NCBI GenBank assembly: GCA_903927465.1
Contig: CAIYMY010000176.1
Location: forward strand, 1-37,654
Reading direction: 5' to 3'
Source of the DNA: an uncultured Rhodospirillales bacterium
GTDB taxonomy: Bacteria; Pseudomonadota; Alphaproteobacteria; Acetobacterales; Acetobacteraceae
DNA: 37,654 nucleotides
This document shows positions 17,877-26,808 of this stretch, one piece after another. The position numbers and the translations under genes were made by a program. Each line of letters begins with the position of its first letter. Within the stretch, counting starts at the first letter, position 1. The notes beneath the pieces were generated by a model, which saw nothing but the letters and a program-made list of their open reading frames with translations, was not told where the DNA came from and did not search any database.

Positions 17877-19054
17877 ATGGGGCGAAGTGCTCCTTTGGGG
17901 TCGTTAAGCGCCTGCTCCAAGCGATCAAGCGACGCTGCAAGCGTGGCCCGGCGGCAGCCATAATTCAACCGAATATGGCCGGCACCCAGCGTACCAAACT
18001 CCTCACCGGCTGAGACCGCTATGCGCGCACGTTCAAGAAAGAATTGCGCTGGCTCAACGGCAAGCGCAATGCCGCGGCAATCCAGCCAGGCAAGGAAGGA
18101 GGCTTGCGGCGGTTGGTACCCAATCATCGGAAAGCGTTGCGCGATTTCGCTGGCTAGAAAATCACGATTTTCCTGAAGGTAGATTAATAGTGCATGACGC
18201 CAAGCTTTGCACTCACGCAACGCCGCTTCGGTTGCCACCAATCCCATAAGGTTGACGCTATCCACCATACCCGCCCGAGCAGAAACAAATGCTTGTCGTA
18301 ATGCCGCATTTGGAATGATGGCAAACGCCGCTTTAAGGCCGGCGATATTGTATGTCTTGCTCGCCGACATAAGCGTAATGCTGCGCTCGGCGATTTCGGG
18401 GGCAAGCGAGGCGATTGGGTAATGGCGACCACCTTCATAAACAAGATCGCCATGAATCTCATCTGATATGATCAGCACATTATGCCTAAGGCAGGAAGCA
18501 GCGATGACGGATAATTCATCCGCGTCATAGACCTTGCCAGTTGGATTATGTGGATTGCAGAGCAGAAAAGCCTTTGTGCCTTTTTCAGCGAAAGCGTTTT
18601 CCAAAGCGGGAAGATCAGCAGAAAACCCTGATGCTATAGGCTTCAATGGTACTTCGATCCGGCGTTGCCCCCAATGCAGAGGCGCAGCCAGGATGGGCGC
18701 GTAGATCGGCGTTTGTACCACCACACCATCACCCGGGGAGAGCAGCCCGCGCAGCGCCATATTGAACCCTGGTTCTACGCCCGGCAGCATGACAATGGCC
18801 TCGGGCGCAACCTTCCAGCCGTGACGCACCTCAAGCATTTCAAGGATGGCTTCAATCAGGGAAGCGGGCGGGCCGGCATAACCGAATACCGGATGCGCCA
18901 GCCGGGTGCGTAATGCCGCCTGGATTGGTTCAGGCACCGCAAAATCCATGTCGGCCACCCACATGGGCAGCGTATCGGCAGGGTAGCGATTCCATTTCCG
19001 ACAATCCGCGGCAGCGCGGCGATCAATCGGCGCATCGAAATCGAATTCCGTCAT
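17873..19054 (-). CDS. patB: PLP-dependent C-S lyase/aminotransferase (PatB/MalY type)
   Basis: Cytoplasmic pyridoxal-phosphate enzyme of aminotransferase class I/II fold, 393 residues. The N-terminus FDFDAPIDR..., KWNRYPADTLPMWVADMDF is diagnostic of the MalY/PatB cystathionine beta-lyase group. Visible residues: NPHNPTGK (167-174) and SDEIH (197-201) for cofactor binding, and SASKTYNIAGL with the Schiff-base Lys at 233. Members split cysteine S-conjugates or cystathionine into thiol, pyruvate and ammonia. AGGAG lies 8 nt before the ATG. It is 25 bp downstream of a peptide-type double ATPase and near a sulfurtransferase, which supports a role in sulfur compound breakdown. An ordinary aminotransferase activity is possible. 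Confidence 0.88.
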   Translation of the reverse strand: MTEFDFDAPIDRRAAADCRKWNRYPADTLPMWVADMDFAVPEPIQAALRTRLAHPVFGYAGPPASLIEAILEMLEVRHGWKVAPEAIVMLPGVEPGFNMALRGLLSPGDGVVVQTPIYAPILAAPLHWGQRRIEVPLKPIASGFSADLPALENAFAEKGTKAFLLCNPHNPTGKVYDADELSVIAASCLRHNVLIISDEIHGDLVYEGGRHYPIASLAPEIAERSITLMSASKTYNIAGLKAAFAIIPNAALRQAFVSARAGMVDSVNLMGLVATEAALRECKAWRHALLIYLQENRDFLASEIAQRFPMIGYQPPQASFLAWLDCRGIALAVEPAQFFLERARIAVSAGEEFGTLGAGHIRLNYGCRRATLAASLDRLEQALNDPKGALRPI

Positions 19055-19079
19055 CGCTGGTACTCCTGAAGGCGGCGCA

Positions 19080-20888
19080 TCAGTTCAGTTCTTCGGCCAG
19101 CACATGATGGCCGGGGGTGATTTCCCTATAGCGACGCACGGGCGGGATAAAATCAGGCGCACGTATCGGGCTTGGCAATTCGCTATCATCAGTAATCCGC
19201 TTCTGTGAACGCCGCGCAGGATCCGCCACTGGCACCGCAGCGAGCAAGCGCTGCGTATAACGATGGCCAGGCTGACCAAAAACCGCTTCACGCGGGCCGA
19301 TTTCCACAATCTCGCCAAGCCGCATCACGGCGACGCGGTGCGCGATCCGCTCAACCACTGACATATCATGCGAAATGAAGAGAAAGGCGATACCGAGCGA
19401 AGCCTGCAATTCCAGCATTAGATTGACGATCTGTGCCTTAATGGAAACATCAAGCGCGGAGACCGCTTCATCCGCAATGATCAGCGATGGATTGAGGGCC
19501 AATGCACGCGCAATGCACAGCCGCTGTTTTTGGCCGCCCGAAAACTGATGCGGAAACCGATCCAGCATGCGTGCTTCAAGCCCAACGCGCCCCAGCAGAT
19601 TAGGCGCAATATCTCGCGCTGCATCCACGCCAGCAATCCCATGGGCGCGGAGCGGTTCAGTCAGGATATCACCAACACGAAGCCGGGGATTGAGGCTTGA
19701 CATCGGGTCCTGGAAAATCATTTGCATTTTCCGCCGATACCGGCGTAGCGCTTCACCCGAAAGCGCCAGCACATCGGTTCCATCCACCATAATTGAACCG
19801 CTTTTCGGCTTGACCATACGCAGGATGGACCGGCCGATCGTGGATTTGCCGCAGCCGGATTCACCAACCAGGGCGAGTGTCTCACCAGCCTGCAAATCGA
19901 AGGACACGTTTTCAACGGCATGAACGCGCGCCGCGACACGCCTGAATAATCCACCGCGCTGGTCGAAACGCGTGATCAGGGATTTTACTTCAAGAACCTT
20001 GTGCCCTGGCATTTGCATCGTCGATTGGGGTGCTGCAGGTGGGATTGTCTCGCCGGTCTCGACATCAACAAGCGGAAATGGTGCTGGGTTGCGCTGACCG
20101 CGCATGGACCCAAGTTGCGGCACGGCAGCCAGTAAGGCGCGCGTATAGGGCCTTCTTGGCCTGGCGAAAATATCGGCAACATCACCCGTTTCAACAAGGC
20201 GCGCGTGGCGCATTACCACCATACGATCCGCGATTTCGGCAACCACACCCATATCATGGGTAATGAACAGGACCGCCATGCCATCCTCATCCTGCAATTC
20301 GCGGATAAGGCGTAGGATTTGCGCTTGAATGGTGACATCCAGCGCCGTGGTTGGTTCATCGGCAATCAGCAGCTTCGGCTTTCCGGCAAGCGCAATCGCA
20401 ATCATGACCCGCTGCAGCATGCCGCCAGAAAGTTGATGGGGATATTCGCCAAGCCGCATGCGCGCGGCAGGAATGCGCACACGTTCAAGCAACCTGATGG
20501 CTTCGGCGCTTGCGGCCTTGGATGAAAGGCCACGATGCCGGGAGAGTGATTCGCCAAGCTGCGCACCGATGGTCATGACCGGATTGAGGCTGCTCATCGG
20601 TTCCTGGAAGATCATTGCCATGTCGCGACCGCGCAGCTTTTCCATCTCGGTCTCGGGCAGGTCCAGCAGATCGCCGGCTGCCAGGCGAATGCGCCCAGAA
20701 ACCCGCGCCAAGGGCGGCAGCAGGCGCATGATTGAAAGCGCCGTCATGCTTTTGCCGGAACCAGATTCGCCCACCAGAGCCAGCGTTTCCCGCGCGGCAA
20801 TGCTGAAGCTGATGTCGCTCAGCACAGCAAGCCAGCGTCCTTCGGCGGGAAGCTCCGTAGTCAGGCCAGCGACATCAAGAACACTCAA
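19080..20888 (-). CDS. Peptide-type ABC importer, fused double ATPase (GsiA-like)
   Basis: 602-residue protein with two complete ATPase domains. Domain 1: Walker A GESGSGKS (40-47), C-loop LSGGM (153-157), Walker B LLIADE (173-178). Domain 2: Walker A GESGCGKS (342-349), C-loop FSGGQ (449-453), Walker B LIIADE (469-474). Each carries the oligopeptide-transporter C-terminal extension ([20 protein letters not shown]). The start is TTG 20886-20888 with GGAG upstream; the nearby ATG is out of frame. No permease is next to it on this strand. The permease pair at 23527-25379 across the divergent promoter has no ATPase, so this protein probably serves that importer. Confidence 0.92.
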   Translation of the reverse strand: MSVLDVAGLTTELPAEGRWLAVLSDISFSIAARETLALVGESGSGKSMTALSIMRLLPPLARVSGRIRLAAGDLLDLPETEMEKLRGRDMAMIFQEPMSSLNPVMTIGAQLGESLSRHRGLSSKAASAEAIRLLERVRIPAARMRLGEYPHQLSGGMLQRVMIAIALAGKPKLLIADEPTTALDVTIQAQILRLIRELQDEDGMAVLFITHDMGVVAEIADRMVVMRHARLVETGDVADIFARPRRPYTRALLAAVPQLGSMRGQRNPAPFPLVDVETGETIPPAAPQSTMQMPGHKVLEVKSLITRFDQRGGLFRRVAARVHAVENVSFDLQAGETLALVGESGCGKSTIGRSILRMVKPKSGSIMVDGTDVLALSGEALRRYRRKMQMIFQDPMSSLNPRLRVGDILTEPLRAHGIAGVDAARDIAPNLLGRVGLEARMLDRFPHQFSGGQKQRLCIARALALNPSLIIADEAVSALDVSIKAQIVNLMLELQASLGIAFLFISHDMSVVERIAHRVAVMRLGEIVEIGPREAVFGQPGHRYTQRLLAAVPVADPARRSQKRITDDSELPSPIRAPDFIPPVRRYREITPGHHVLAEELN

Positions 20889-20978
20889 GCATCAGCTCCG
20901 TGACAGGCATTGAAACTGATCTTGTCTGCCACGCGGCGCAGTGTCTATATCCTTACCTGTTCAAGCAGGGGGAAGTTC
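20889..20978. promoter_or_regulatory. Divergent promoter region, ATPase/C-S lyase versus sulfurtransferase operon
   Basis: Only 90 bp separate the TTG start of the double ATPase and the ATG of the sulfurtransferase, so both promoters and any operator must lie here or inside the genes. I see no strong -35/-10 pair or clear inverted repeat. GGAG (minus) and aggggGAAG (plus, 20967-20974) are the ribosome binding sites. Confidence 0.5.
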
Positions 20979-21836
20979 ATGGCCGAAGACAGGCGCGATC
21001 GCTACCTTGTTACGCCGGCGCAGCTTCAGGACATGATGGAAGGGGGCAATCCACCTTCTATCCTCGCGATGCAATCCGTGAATCCCTATACCGGCCGGGT
21101 TTCCGAGCGTGCCCGCCGTGTGCCGGGCGCTGTGGACGCCGAGGTTTATACGGAATTTGCCGGGCCAGCCTCACGCGAGGGTGGACATAGACCGTTGCCG
21201 GATATCAACGCGCTTCAGGCTTGTGCGCGACGTTGGGGCTTGCAGCATGGCCAGACAGTGATTGTATATGATGATGACCGCAACATGACGGCGGCGCGCG
21301 CCTGGTGGGTTCTGCGCTGGGCGGGGCTTGCTGATGTGCGCGTGCTTGATGGCGGTCTGCCTGCATGGCAGGCGGCGGGCATGCCCGTGGCGCATGTGCC
21401 GGGCCTACCCACGCCAAGCACAATCACGCTTTCGCCTGGGCATATGCCGGAATTGGATGCTGCGGCAGCCGAACATCTGGCGCGCGCAGGCGTGTTGCTC
21501 GATGCCAGAATTCGCCCAAACTTCATCGGTGGCCCTGTGGCGGCTAATCAGGCACCGCGCGGCCATATTCCCGGCGCCCGCAGCGCGCCCGCGCATGATA
21601 ACCTGACTGACCCGGGCCCCTTCACGGATAATGCGACGCTGCGGGAAATGTATCGCGCACTCGGCGCCGATGGTACGCGCCAGGTTGGTGTTTATTGCGG
21701 AGCAGGCATGTCGGCAGCCGTGACGGTTCTGGCGCTGGCCGCCATCGGCATTGAAGCGGCGATGTATGTCGGTTCCTGGTCCGCCTGGGTGGGTGAACCT
21801 GGGCGCTCTGTGACGATTGGGGCTGATCCCGGCTAA
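20979..21836 (+). CDS. Rhodanese-type sulfurtransferase (thiosulfate or 3-mercaptopyruvate)
   Basis: Two-domain rhodanese, 285 residues, the usual length for SseA/TST-type enzymes. The N-terminal inactive domain contains VIVYDDDRNMTAARAWWVLR and VRVLDGGLPAWQAAGMPV. The C-terminal domain has LLDARIRPNFIGG, GHIPGARSAP and the active-site loop CGAGMSA with Cys240. The six-residue loop beginning with Cys carries the persulfide intermediate. The frame is open from 20910, but the ATG at 20979 follows a good purine-rich site and begins the domain. It leads the importer operon and lies opposite the C-S lyase. A persulfide or mercaptopyruvate from cysteine-conjugate cleavage is a reasonable donor; that is inference. 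Confidence 0.9.
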   Translation: MAEDRRDRYLVTPAQLQDMMEGGNPPSILAMQSVNPYTGRVSERARRVPGAVDAEVYTEFAGPASREGGHRPLPDINALQACARRWGLQHGQTVIVYDDDRNMTAARAWWVLRWAGLADVRVLDGGLPAWQAAGMPVAHVPGLPTPSTITLSPGHMPELDAAAAEHLARAGVLLDARIRPNFIGGPVAANQAPRGHIPGARSAPAHDNLTDPGPFTDNATLREMYRALGADGTRQVGVYCGAGMSAAVTVLALAAIGIEAAMYVGSWSAWVGEPGRSVTIGADPG

Positions 21837-21926
21837 CGCAGGCATGGCGGTCTTGCGCCGACGCTTGTTCTTGCTTCAACATATGTCCGGTTCAGCCTTC
21901 TTCCGCCATATTTGGGGAGTTCCTTC

Positions 21927-23489
21927 ATGTCCATCACGCGTCGTCAACTTGCACCTGCCGTAGCGCTGCCGTTCATCGCCGCCAAGGCTTTCGCGCAGGG
22001 GACCAATCCCGCGCGCACACTTGTTGTGGCCGTTCCTTCCGATGCGGTTGGCCTTGAACCGGGCACGAATCGCGCTGAGCCCATTGGCAGTGAAATTATC
22101 CTGAATGTCTTCGACACGCTTGTTGCCTGGACCCCGCCTGAATTCAGCGCGCTTGAGGGCCGGCTTGCCAAAAGCTGGACAATCTCATCGGATGGACGGA
22201 GCTTTGAATTTGAATTGCGCGACGGCGTCATGTTTCACGATGGAACAGCGCTGGATGCTGCGGCGGTAAAATTCTCGCTGGAACGGACACGGGCGATGAA
22301 TCCCTTCGCCCAGGCATCCTTCAATCTGATCAATGAGATTGCTGTTGTCTCACCGCGCGTCGTCCGTATTGTGCTGAAGGAACCCTATCCGGCGTTCATG
22401 TCCATTCTGGCGCAGCCGCAATCGGCCATTGTCAGCCCAGCGGCGGTGGCGCGGCTGGGTGATCAATTCGCGGCCAATCCGGTGGGTACGGGCCCCTTCA
22501 TCTTCCGTTCGCGGCAGGCGGATACGAATATCGTGCTTGAAGCGAATGCCCAGTATTTTCGCGGAGCGCCGAAGCTCGATCGGCTTGTCTATCGCATCAT
22601 CCCCAATGCCTCTACCCGTCGCCTTGAATTGGAAAATGGCGGCGTGGACATCATCCAGCAGGCAGGCCAGCTTGCCGCGATACCGGCGGAAACCATTCAG
22701 GCATTGCGGAATAATCGCAACATCTCGATCATCGAAGTGCCGAGCCAGATCATTCGGCAATTGGAATTCAACAATAACAAAACAACCGGGCCCATCGCCG
22801 ATATTCGCGTGCGGCGCGCCATTATGCACGCAATTGACTATGATGGCCTGCTGCAAGGTGTCTTCGGTAATACCGCTGATCGCGTCTATGGCCCGCTGAC
22901 ATCGAATAGCTGGGCCTTCAACCCCAAGATTCGTGATCTGGCGCCGAAATATGATCCGGCATTGGCACGACGCTTACTGGCGGAAGCCGGCATCCGGCCG
23001 GGGTCACTCACCTTGCCGCTCTATACCTTCCAAGGGGCGCTCTGGGGGGCGGTGGCGACTTTCGTGCAGGCCAATTTGGCAGATGTCGGCATCAATGTGA
23101 CGATCCAGCAGACCGAATTTCCGGCACTCCGCGCGCTTCATACCAGCGGCAATTTTGATGTCGCGCTTGATGGTCGTCAGCCCTGGTACAATGATCCGGA
23201 TGCCCATATCACCATTGGCTATCTGTCTTCGCTTGCCGATACGGCCATGACCTTCCGCTTTCCGAAGGATGATGCGCTGGACGCGCAAATTCTGAAGGCA
23301 CAGCAGACAGTTTCCATGGAGGAACGCAAGGCGCTCTATTTCAAACTACAGGAAGATATCCTGGCACGAGCCCCCGGCGCTTTTCTTTTCAGCCCCAAGC
23401 TTATTGTGTTCGCAAGGGCCAATATCCGCGGCTTGGTGATCAATAGCGCACCGCCGCTCAATGAATATTGGGGAGTTTCGAAGCAGTAG
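21927..23489 (+). CDS. Peptide-type ABC importer binding protein (SBP family 5)
   Basis: Periplasmic binding protein of the DppA fold, 520 residues. Start ATG 21927 with GGGGAG upstream; the frame begins slightly earlier at 21912. MSITRRQLAPAVALPFIAAK has Arg pair 5-6 and AFA|QG as likely cleavage site. Typical stretches: VGLEPGTNRAEPIGSEI, FELRDGVMFHDGTALDAAAV and VGTGPFIFRSRQADTNIVLE. It lies 90 bp after the sulfurtransferase and before two permeases. There is room for a promoter in 21837-21926 but none is evident. Confidence 0.93.
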   Translation: MSITRRQLAPAVALPFIAAKAFAQGTNPARTLVVAVPSDAVGLEPGTNRAEPIGSEIILNVFDTLVAWTPPEFSALEGRLAKSWTISSDGRSFEFELRDGVMFHDGTALDAAAVKFSLERTRAMNPFAQASFNLINEIAVVSPRVVRIVLKEPYPAFMSILAQPQSAIVSPAAVARLGDQFAANPVGTGPFIFRSRQADTNIVLEANAQYFRGAPKLDRLVYRIIPNASTRRLELENGGVDIIQQAGQLAAIPAETIQALRNNRNISIIEVPSQIIRQLEFNNNKTTGPIADIRVRRAIMHAIDYDGLLQGVFGNTADRVYGPLTSNSWAFNPKIRDLAPKYDPALARRLLAEAGIRPGSLTLPLYTFQGALWGAVATFVQANLADVGINVTIQQTEFPALRALHTSGNFDVALDGRQPWYNDPDAHITIGYLSSLADTAMTFRFPKDDALDAQILKAQQTVSMEERKALYFKLQEDILARAPGAFLFSPKLIVFARANIRGLVINSAPPLNEYWGVSKQ

Positions 23490-23526
23490 CAAAGGAGATT
23501 GGCCTAATATCAGGAAGTGGGGGCGA

Positions 23527-24534
23527 ATGGTCTTTGTTGCGGGAAGAATAGCTGCTGCGATCCCAGTCTTGGCATTGGTGCTGATCATTGTGTTTTTGCT
23601 GGTGCGCGCCATACCAGGGGACCCGGCGGTGGTGCTGCTTGGGCCAGGTGCCACGCGCGAACAGATTGCGGCGCTACGGGATCAATTACGGCTTGATCTG
23701 CCGGCGCCACAGCAATTCCTGGAATACGTCGCGGCACTGGCGCGTGGCGATTTTGGACTTTCGCTGAAGAACGGAGAGCCCGTGCTGCGGGAAATCCTGT
23801 TGCGTCTGCCGGCCACGATCGAACTCACGCTCATGGCAATGTTCGTGGCGGTGCTGGTGGGCGTGCCCCTTGGGGTGATCTGCGCGACAAGGGCAAATGG
23901 CCCGCTGGACCATCTGCTTCGGCTGGTGTCACTCGTCGGGGTTTCCATCCCCGCTTTCCTGTTGGCGCTGCTGCTGCAATTGATCTTCGCCAGCTATCTT
24001 GGATGGTTGCCCGTTTCCGGGCGCACAAGCGCGCTGGTGACCGAAGCGCCTATTACCGGCTTCGCTGTATTGGACGCGATGCTGCGGGGCGATGGCGCAG
24101 CCGCACGAAGCGCCTTGGCCCATCTGGTATTGCCCTGCGCGGTATTGGCCGCCTTTCTTGCCGCAACACTTGGCCGCTATGTACGCAATAGCATGTTGGA
24201 GATTTTGGGCGAGGATTTCGTGCGCACGGCCCGCGCCAAAGGCATGACGCGCCCAAGGGTGATTTATGTTCATGCGCTACGCAATGCGCTGCTGCCGGCG
24301 GTGACCATCTTGGGCCTGAAATCAGCCGAAATGCTGGGGGGTGCCATTCTCACTGAGACCATTTTCGCCTGGCCCGGCATTGGCCGCTACATGTTTGAAG
24401 CCATCCGCAACCGCGACTTTCCCGTTATTCAGGGCACGACCCTGGTCTTTGCGTTGATTTATGTGATGACTTCCCTCGCGGTTGATTTTATCCACGGCGC
24501 GCTGGACCCGCGCGTACGGCGCAAGATGCTGTGA
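23527..24534 (+). CDS. Peptide-type ABC importer permease (DppB-like)
   Basis: Inner-membrane permease, 335 residues from the ATG at 23527. The frame is open back to 23461, overlapping the end of the binding-protein gene, but the extra 22 residues are polar and not family-like, and CAGGAAGTGGGGG precedes the ATG at 23527. It has LLVRAIPGDPAVVLLGPGAT after helix 1, a coupling loop around EDFVRTARAKGMTRPRVIYV, and the C-terminus DPRVRRKML. Confidence 0.92.
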   Translation: MVFVAGRIAAAIPVLALVLIIVFLLVRAIPGDPAVVLLGPGATREQIAALRDQLRLDLPAPQQFLEYVAALARGDFGLSLKNGEPVLREILLRLPATIELTLMAMFVAVLVGVPLGVICATRANGPLDHLLRLVSLVGVSIPAFLLALLLQLIFASYLGWLPVSGRTSALVTEAPITGFAVLDAMLRGDGAAARSALAHLVLPCAVLAAFLAATLGRYVRNSMLEILGEDFVRTARAKGMTRPRVIYVHALRNALLPAVTILGLKSAEMLGGAILTETIFAWPGIGRYMFEAIRNRDFPVIQGTTLVFALIYVMTSLAVDFIHGALDPRVRRKML

Positions 24535-25379
24535 TGCATGGCATGGGTGGACTGGCGCATTTCCTGCGCTCCAACAGGATGGCAAGCTTCGGCATTGTGC
24601 TGCTTGGCCTTATTCTTATCGCCGTCTTGGTGGGGCCGATTTTCTACGAGGTCTCACCAACCCGTCTCAATATTCTGAAGCGCCTTGCACCGCCGGGGCC
24701 GGATTTTTGGCTCGGCACCGACTCACTCGGACGAGATGTGCTGGCCCGGCTGCTGCATGGTGGGCGCGTCACATTGGTTGTCGGGTGTAGTGTGGTGGCG
24801 CTGGCTTTTGCTGTTGGCGTAACAATTGGGATGATTTCTGGCTTTGCTGGTGGCTGGCTTGATTGGTTCATCATGCGCCTGGCTGATGCCATGCTTTCCT
24901 TCCCATCGCTGGTGTTGGCAATTGCCCTGGCAGCTGCTTTCGGACCCAGTCTTGAAAACGCGATGCTCGCCGTCGCCATCACCCTGATGCCGCAATTCGC
25001 GCGCGTGGCGCGCGGCCAGGCAGTCAGTGTTTCTGTGAAGCCCTATGTAGAAGCTGCGGTGACCCTGGGGCTGCCGCGGGGCCGTATTCTGCTGCGCTAT
25101 GTCTTTGCGAATGGAGTCGGGCCGCTGCTGGTGCAGGCGACCTTGGCGCTTGGTGCTGCAATCTTGCAAACGGCAAGCCTTGGCTTTTTGGGACTTGGTG
25201 CGCAGCCACCGGCCGCTGAATGGGGCGCGGATGTGTCGATCAATCTCGATTTTGTGCGGAGTGCCCCTTGGGTTGCGCTGGCGCCAGGTGCGGGCATTCT
25301 GCTGACAGTCATGGCCTTCAATCTGATCGGAGATGGCCTCGCGGAATGGATGGACCCACGCCGCCGCGCCGTAATTTGA
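24531..25379 (+). CDS. Peptide-type ABC importer permease (DppC-like)
   Basis: Second permease, 282 residues. The start may be GTG 24531, ATG 24534 or ATG 24543; all overlap or lie close to the previous stop, so coupling is likely. Family features: FWLGTDSLGRDVLARLLHGG after helix 1, the coupling loop KPYVEAAVTLGLPRGRILLR, and the end FNLIGDGLAEWMDPRRRAVI. With the preceding gene it forms a complete channel, but the operon has no ATPase; the double ATPase at 19080-20888 is the best candidate. Confidence 0.92.
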   Translation: MMHGMGGLAHFLRSNRMASFGIVLLGLILIAVLVGPIFYEVSPTRLNILKRLAPPGPDFWLGTDSLGRDVLARLLHGGRVTLVVGCSVVALAFAVGVTIGMISGFAGGWLDWFIMRLADAMLSFPSLVLAIALAAAFGPSLENAMLAVAITLMPQFARVARGQAVSVSVKPYVEAAVTLGLPRGRILLRYVFANGVGPLLVQATLALGAAILQTASLGFLGLGAQPPAAEWGADVSINLDFVRSAPWVALAPGAGILLTVMAFNLIGDGLAEWMDPRRRAVI

Positions 25380-25405
25380 TGAAACCGGAGACGCTGCATG
25401 TCTGA
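25379..25405 (+). other. Possible 8-codon leader ORF
   Basis: ATG at 25379 shares a base with the permease stop and encodes MKPETLHV before a TGA at 25403-25405, which overlaps the start region of the next gene (ATG 25398) in another frame. This could couple translation of the cytosolic binding protein to that of the permease. It may equally be chance. Confidence 0.25.
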
Positions 25406-26786
25406 TCTTGTGATCACCATGGCCAAGGTTGATGCACTACCACCCACGCGGGTGACGGATGACACATCTATCCTGACCATCAAGCGCTTGGTGTTTGAGC
25501 CGTTGGTAAACTGGGACCAAGGCCACGCCTATCCTGGTCTTTTTGCATCCTGGACACATGATGCTGAAGGGCGGCGCTGGCATTTCCAGATTCGTCCTGA
25601 TGCCGTTTTTCATGATGGCGTGCCATGCCGCGCTGCCCATGTGCTGGACTTCATCGAAGGTATCCTTGCCTCGGTCGATATGTTTGGCATGAAATGGTCT
25701 TATGCGCGCTATTTGGCGCGAACCCGTATCACTGCGGCGAGTGATTCGGTTGTGTTGGTCGAAAGTGAACACCCTTTCGCGGATATTCTTGATATTTTTT
25801 CGGAATTCTACATCGCTCGGATTGCGCCTGATGGCCGCGCCACGCTCGGTACAGGGGCGTTCCAGTTTACGGAACTGACACCGCATGCGCAGGCCATTCT
25901 GGAAGCGCGGGATGGGCGTGCCGGGCAGGTACGCCGCATCACCCTTGACTGCGCGCCAGAGCCGGAAGCGCGTTGGGCGCGCTTGCAGCAAGGCCGCGCG
26001 GATGTGGCCATGCAACTTGATCACATGAAAAAGCCACTTGCACGAGACGGCCAATTTCGTTGGCTGTCAGCGGTGAGTACGCTTTCCGTCATGTATTATC
26101 TGAACTGTTATTCCGGGGCCTTTATGGCGCCAGGGGCGCGGCTTGCGGCTAATCTTGCCGTAGATAAGGAAGCGCTGGTGCGTGATGTATTTGGCGGGCA
26201 AGCTGCTGCATCTTCCACCATTGTTGGGCCAGCGCATTTGGGCATGGCAGCCGGCGATATCGCACCCATAGCCTATGATCCAGATCAGGCCCGTGCCTTG
26301 CTTGATACTTCGCATGTATCGCGGGATCTTTTGCTGCGTACCCCCACCCATATGCCAGAACACGCGCCGGAGATCAGCCGCTTCGTGGCGGAAGCATTGG
26401 AACGGGTTGGCTTTCATGTACGTATCGAGACGGAGCATGATAGGCCAGAATATGCGCGCCAGGTTGGGCGAAAGGAAATTGGCGACTTATCAATTTTCGA
26501 TTCGTCGCCGCACAGCAGCTTTCGTGTGCTTGATGATAAGATCTCAAGTGCATCCCAGGCGGTGTGGTGGCAAGGCTATCATGATACCAAGGTGCAGGAA
26601 TTGATAGCCGCCGCAAACAGCGCCGTCGCGCCTCTGGCGCGCGAAGCCGCTTATGCGGCCTGTCTGCGGCGCCTGAATGAAAATCCGCCATGGCTTTATC
26701 TGGTCCACCCGATCGCCATGGCAGCGGCGCGCTTGGATGCGCCGGCAATATCGCTTGACGCCAAGGGCACGCTGGCGATTGGCTGA
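25398..26786 (+). CDS. SBP family 5 protein without signal peptide (likely cytosolic)
   Basis: A 462-residue DppA-fold protein: FEPLVNWDQGHAYPGLFASW, WHFQIRPDAVFHDGVPCRAA and LGTGAFQFTELTPHAQAILE are clear SBP_bac_5 motifs. Unlike the two other family-5 binding proteins here it has no signal peptide; the domain begins at once with MSDLVITMAKVDALPPTRVT. An in-frame TGA lies six codons before the ATG, so no upstream signal is hidden. GGAG precedes the ATG by 8 nt. Cytosolic SBP_5 domains are known in the regulator SgrR, where they sense sugar phosphate stress; a sensing or chaperone role here is my inference. It could also be an exported protein that lost its signal. It follows the permease by 18 bp. 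Confidence 0.88.
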   Translation: MSDLVITMAKVDALPPTRVTDDTSILTIKRLVFEPLVNWDQGHAYPGLFASWTHDAEGRRWHFQIRPDAVFHDGVPCRAAHVLDFIEGILASVDMFGMKWSYARYLARTRITAASDSVVLVESEHPFADILDIFSEFYIARIAPDGRATLGTGAFQFTELTPHAQAILEARDGRAGQVRRITLDCAPEPEARWARLQQGRADVAMQLDHMKKPLARDGQFRWLSAVSTLSVMYYLNCYSGAFMAPGARLAANLAVDKEALVRDVFGGQAAASSTIVGPAHLGMAAGDIAPIAYDPDQARALLDTSHVSRDLLLRTPTHMPEHAPEISRFVAEALERVGFHVRIETEHDRPEYARQVGRKEIGDLSIFDSSPHSSFRVLDDKISSASQAVWWQGYHDTKVQELIAAANSAVAPLAREAAYAACLRRLNENPPWLYLVHPIAMAAARLDAPAISLDAKGTLAIG

Positions 26787-26808
26787 ACATATTGCAAGGA
26801 ACGAACCG

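Noticed and set aside
17873-21836. Firm assignment to glutathione degradation
   Set aside because: GsiA-like ATPase, C-S lyase and sulfurtransferase are compatible with it, but no gamma-glutamyltransferase, glutathione S-transferase or dipeptidase is present.
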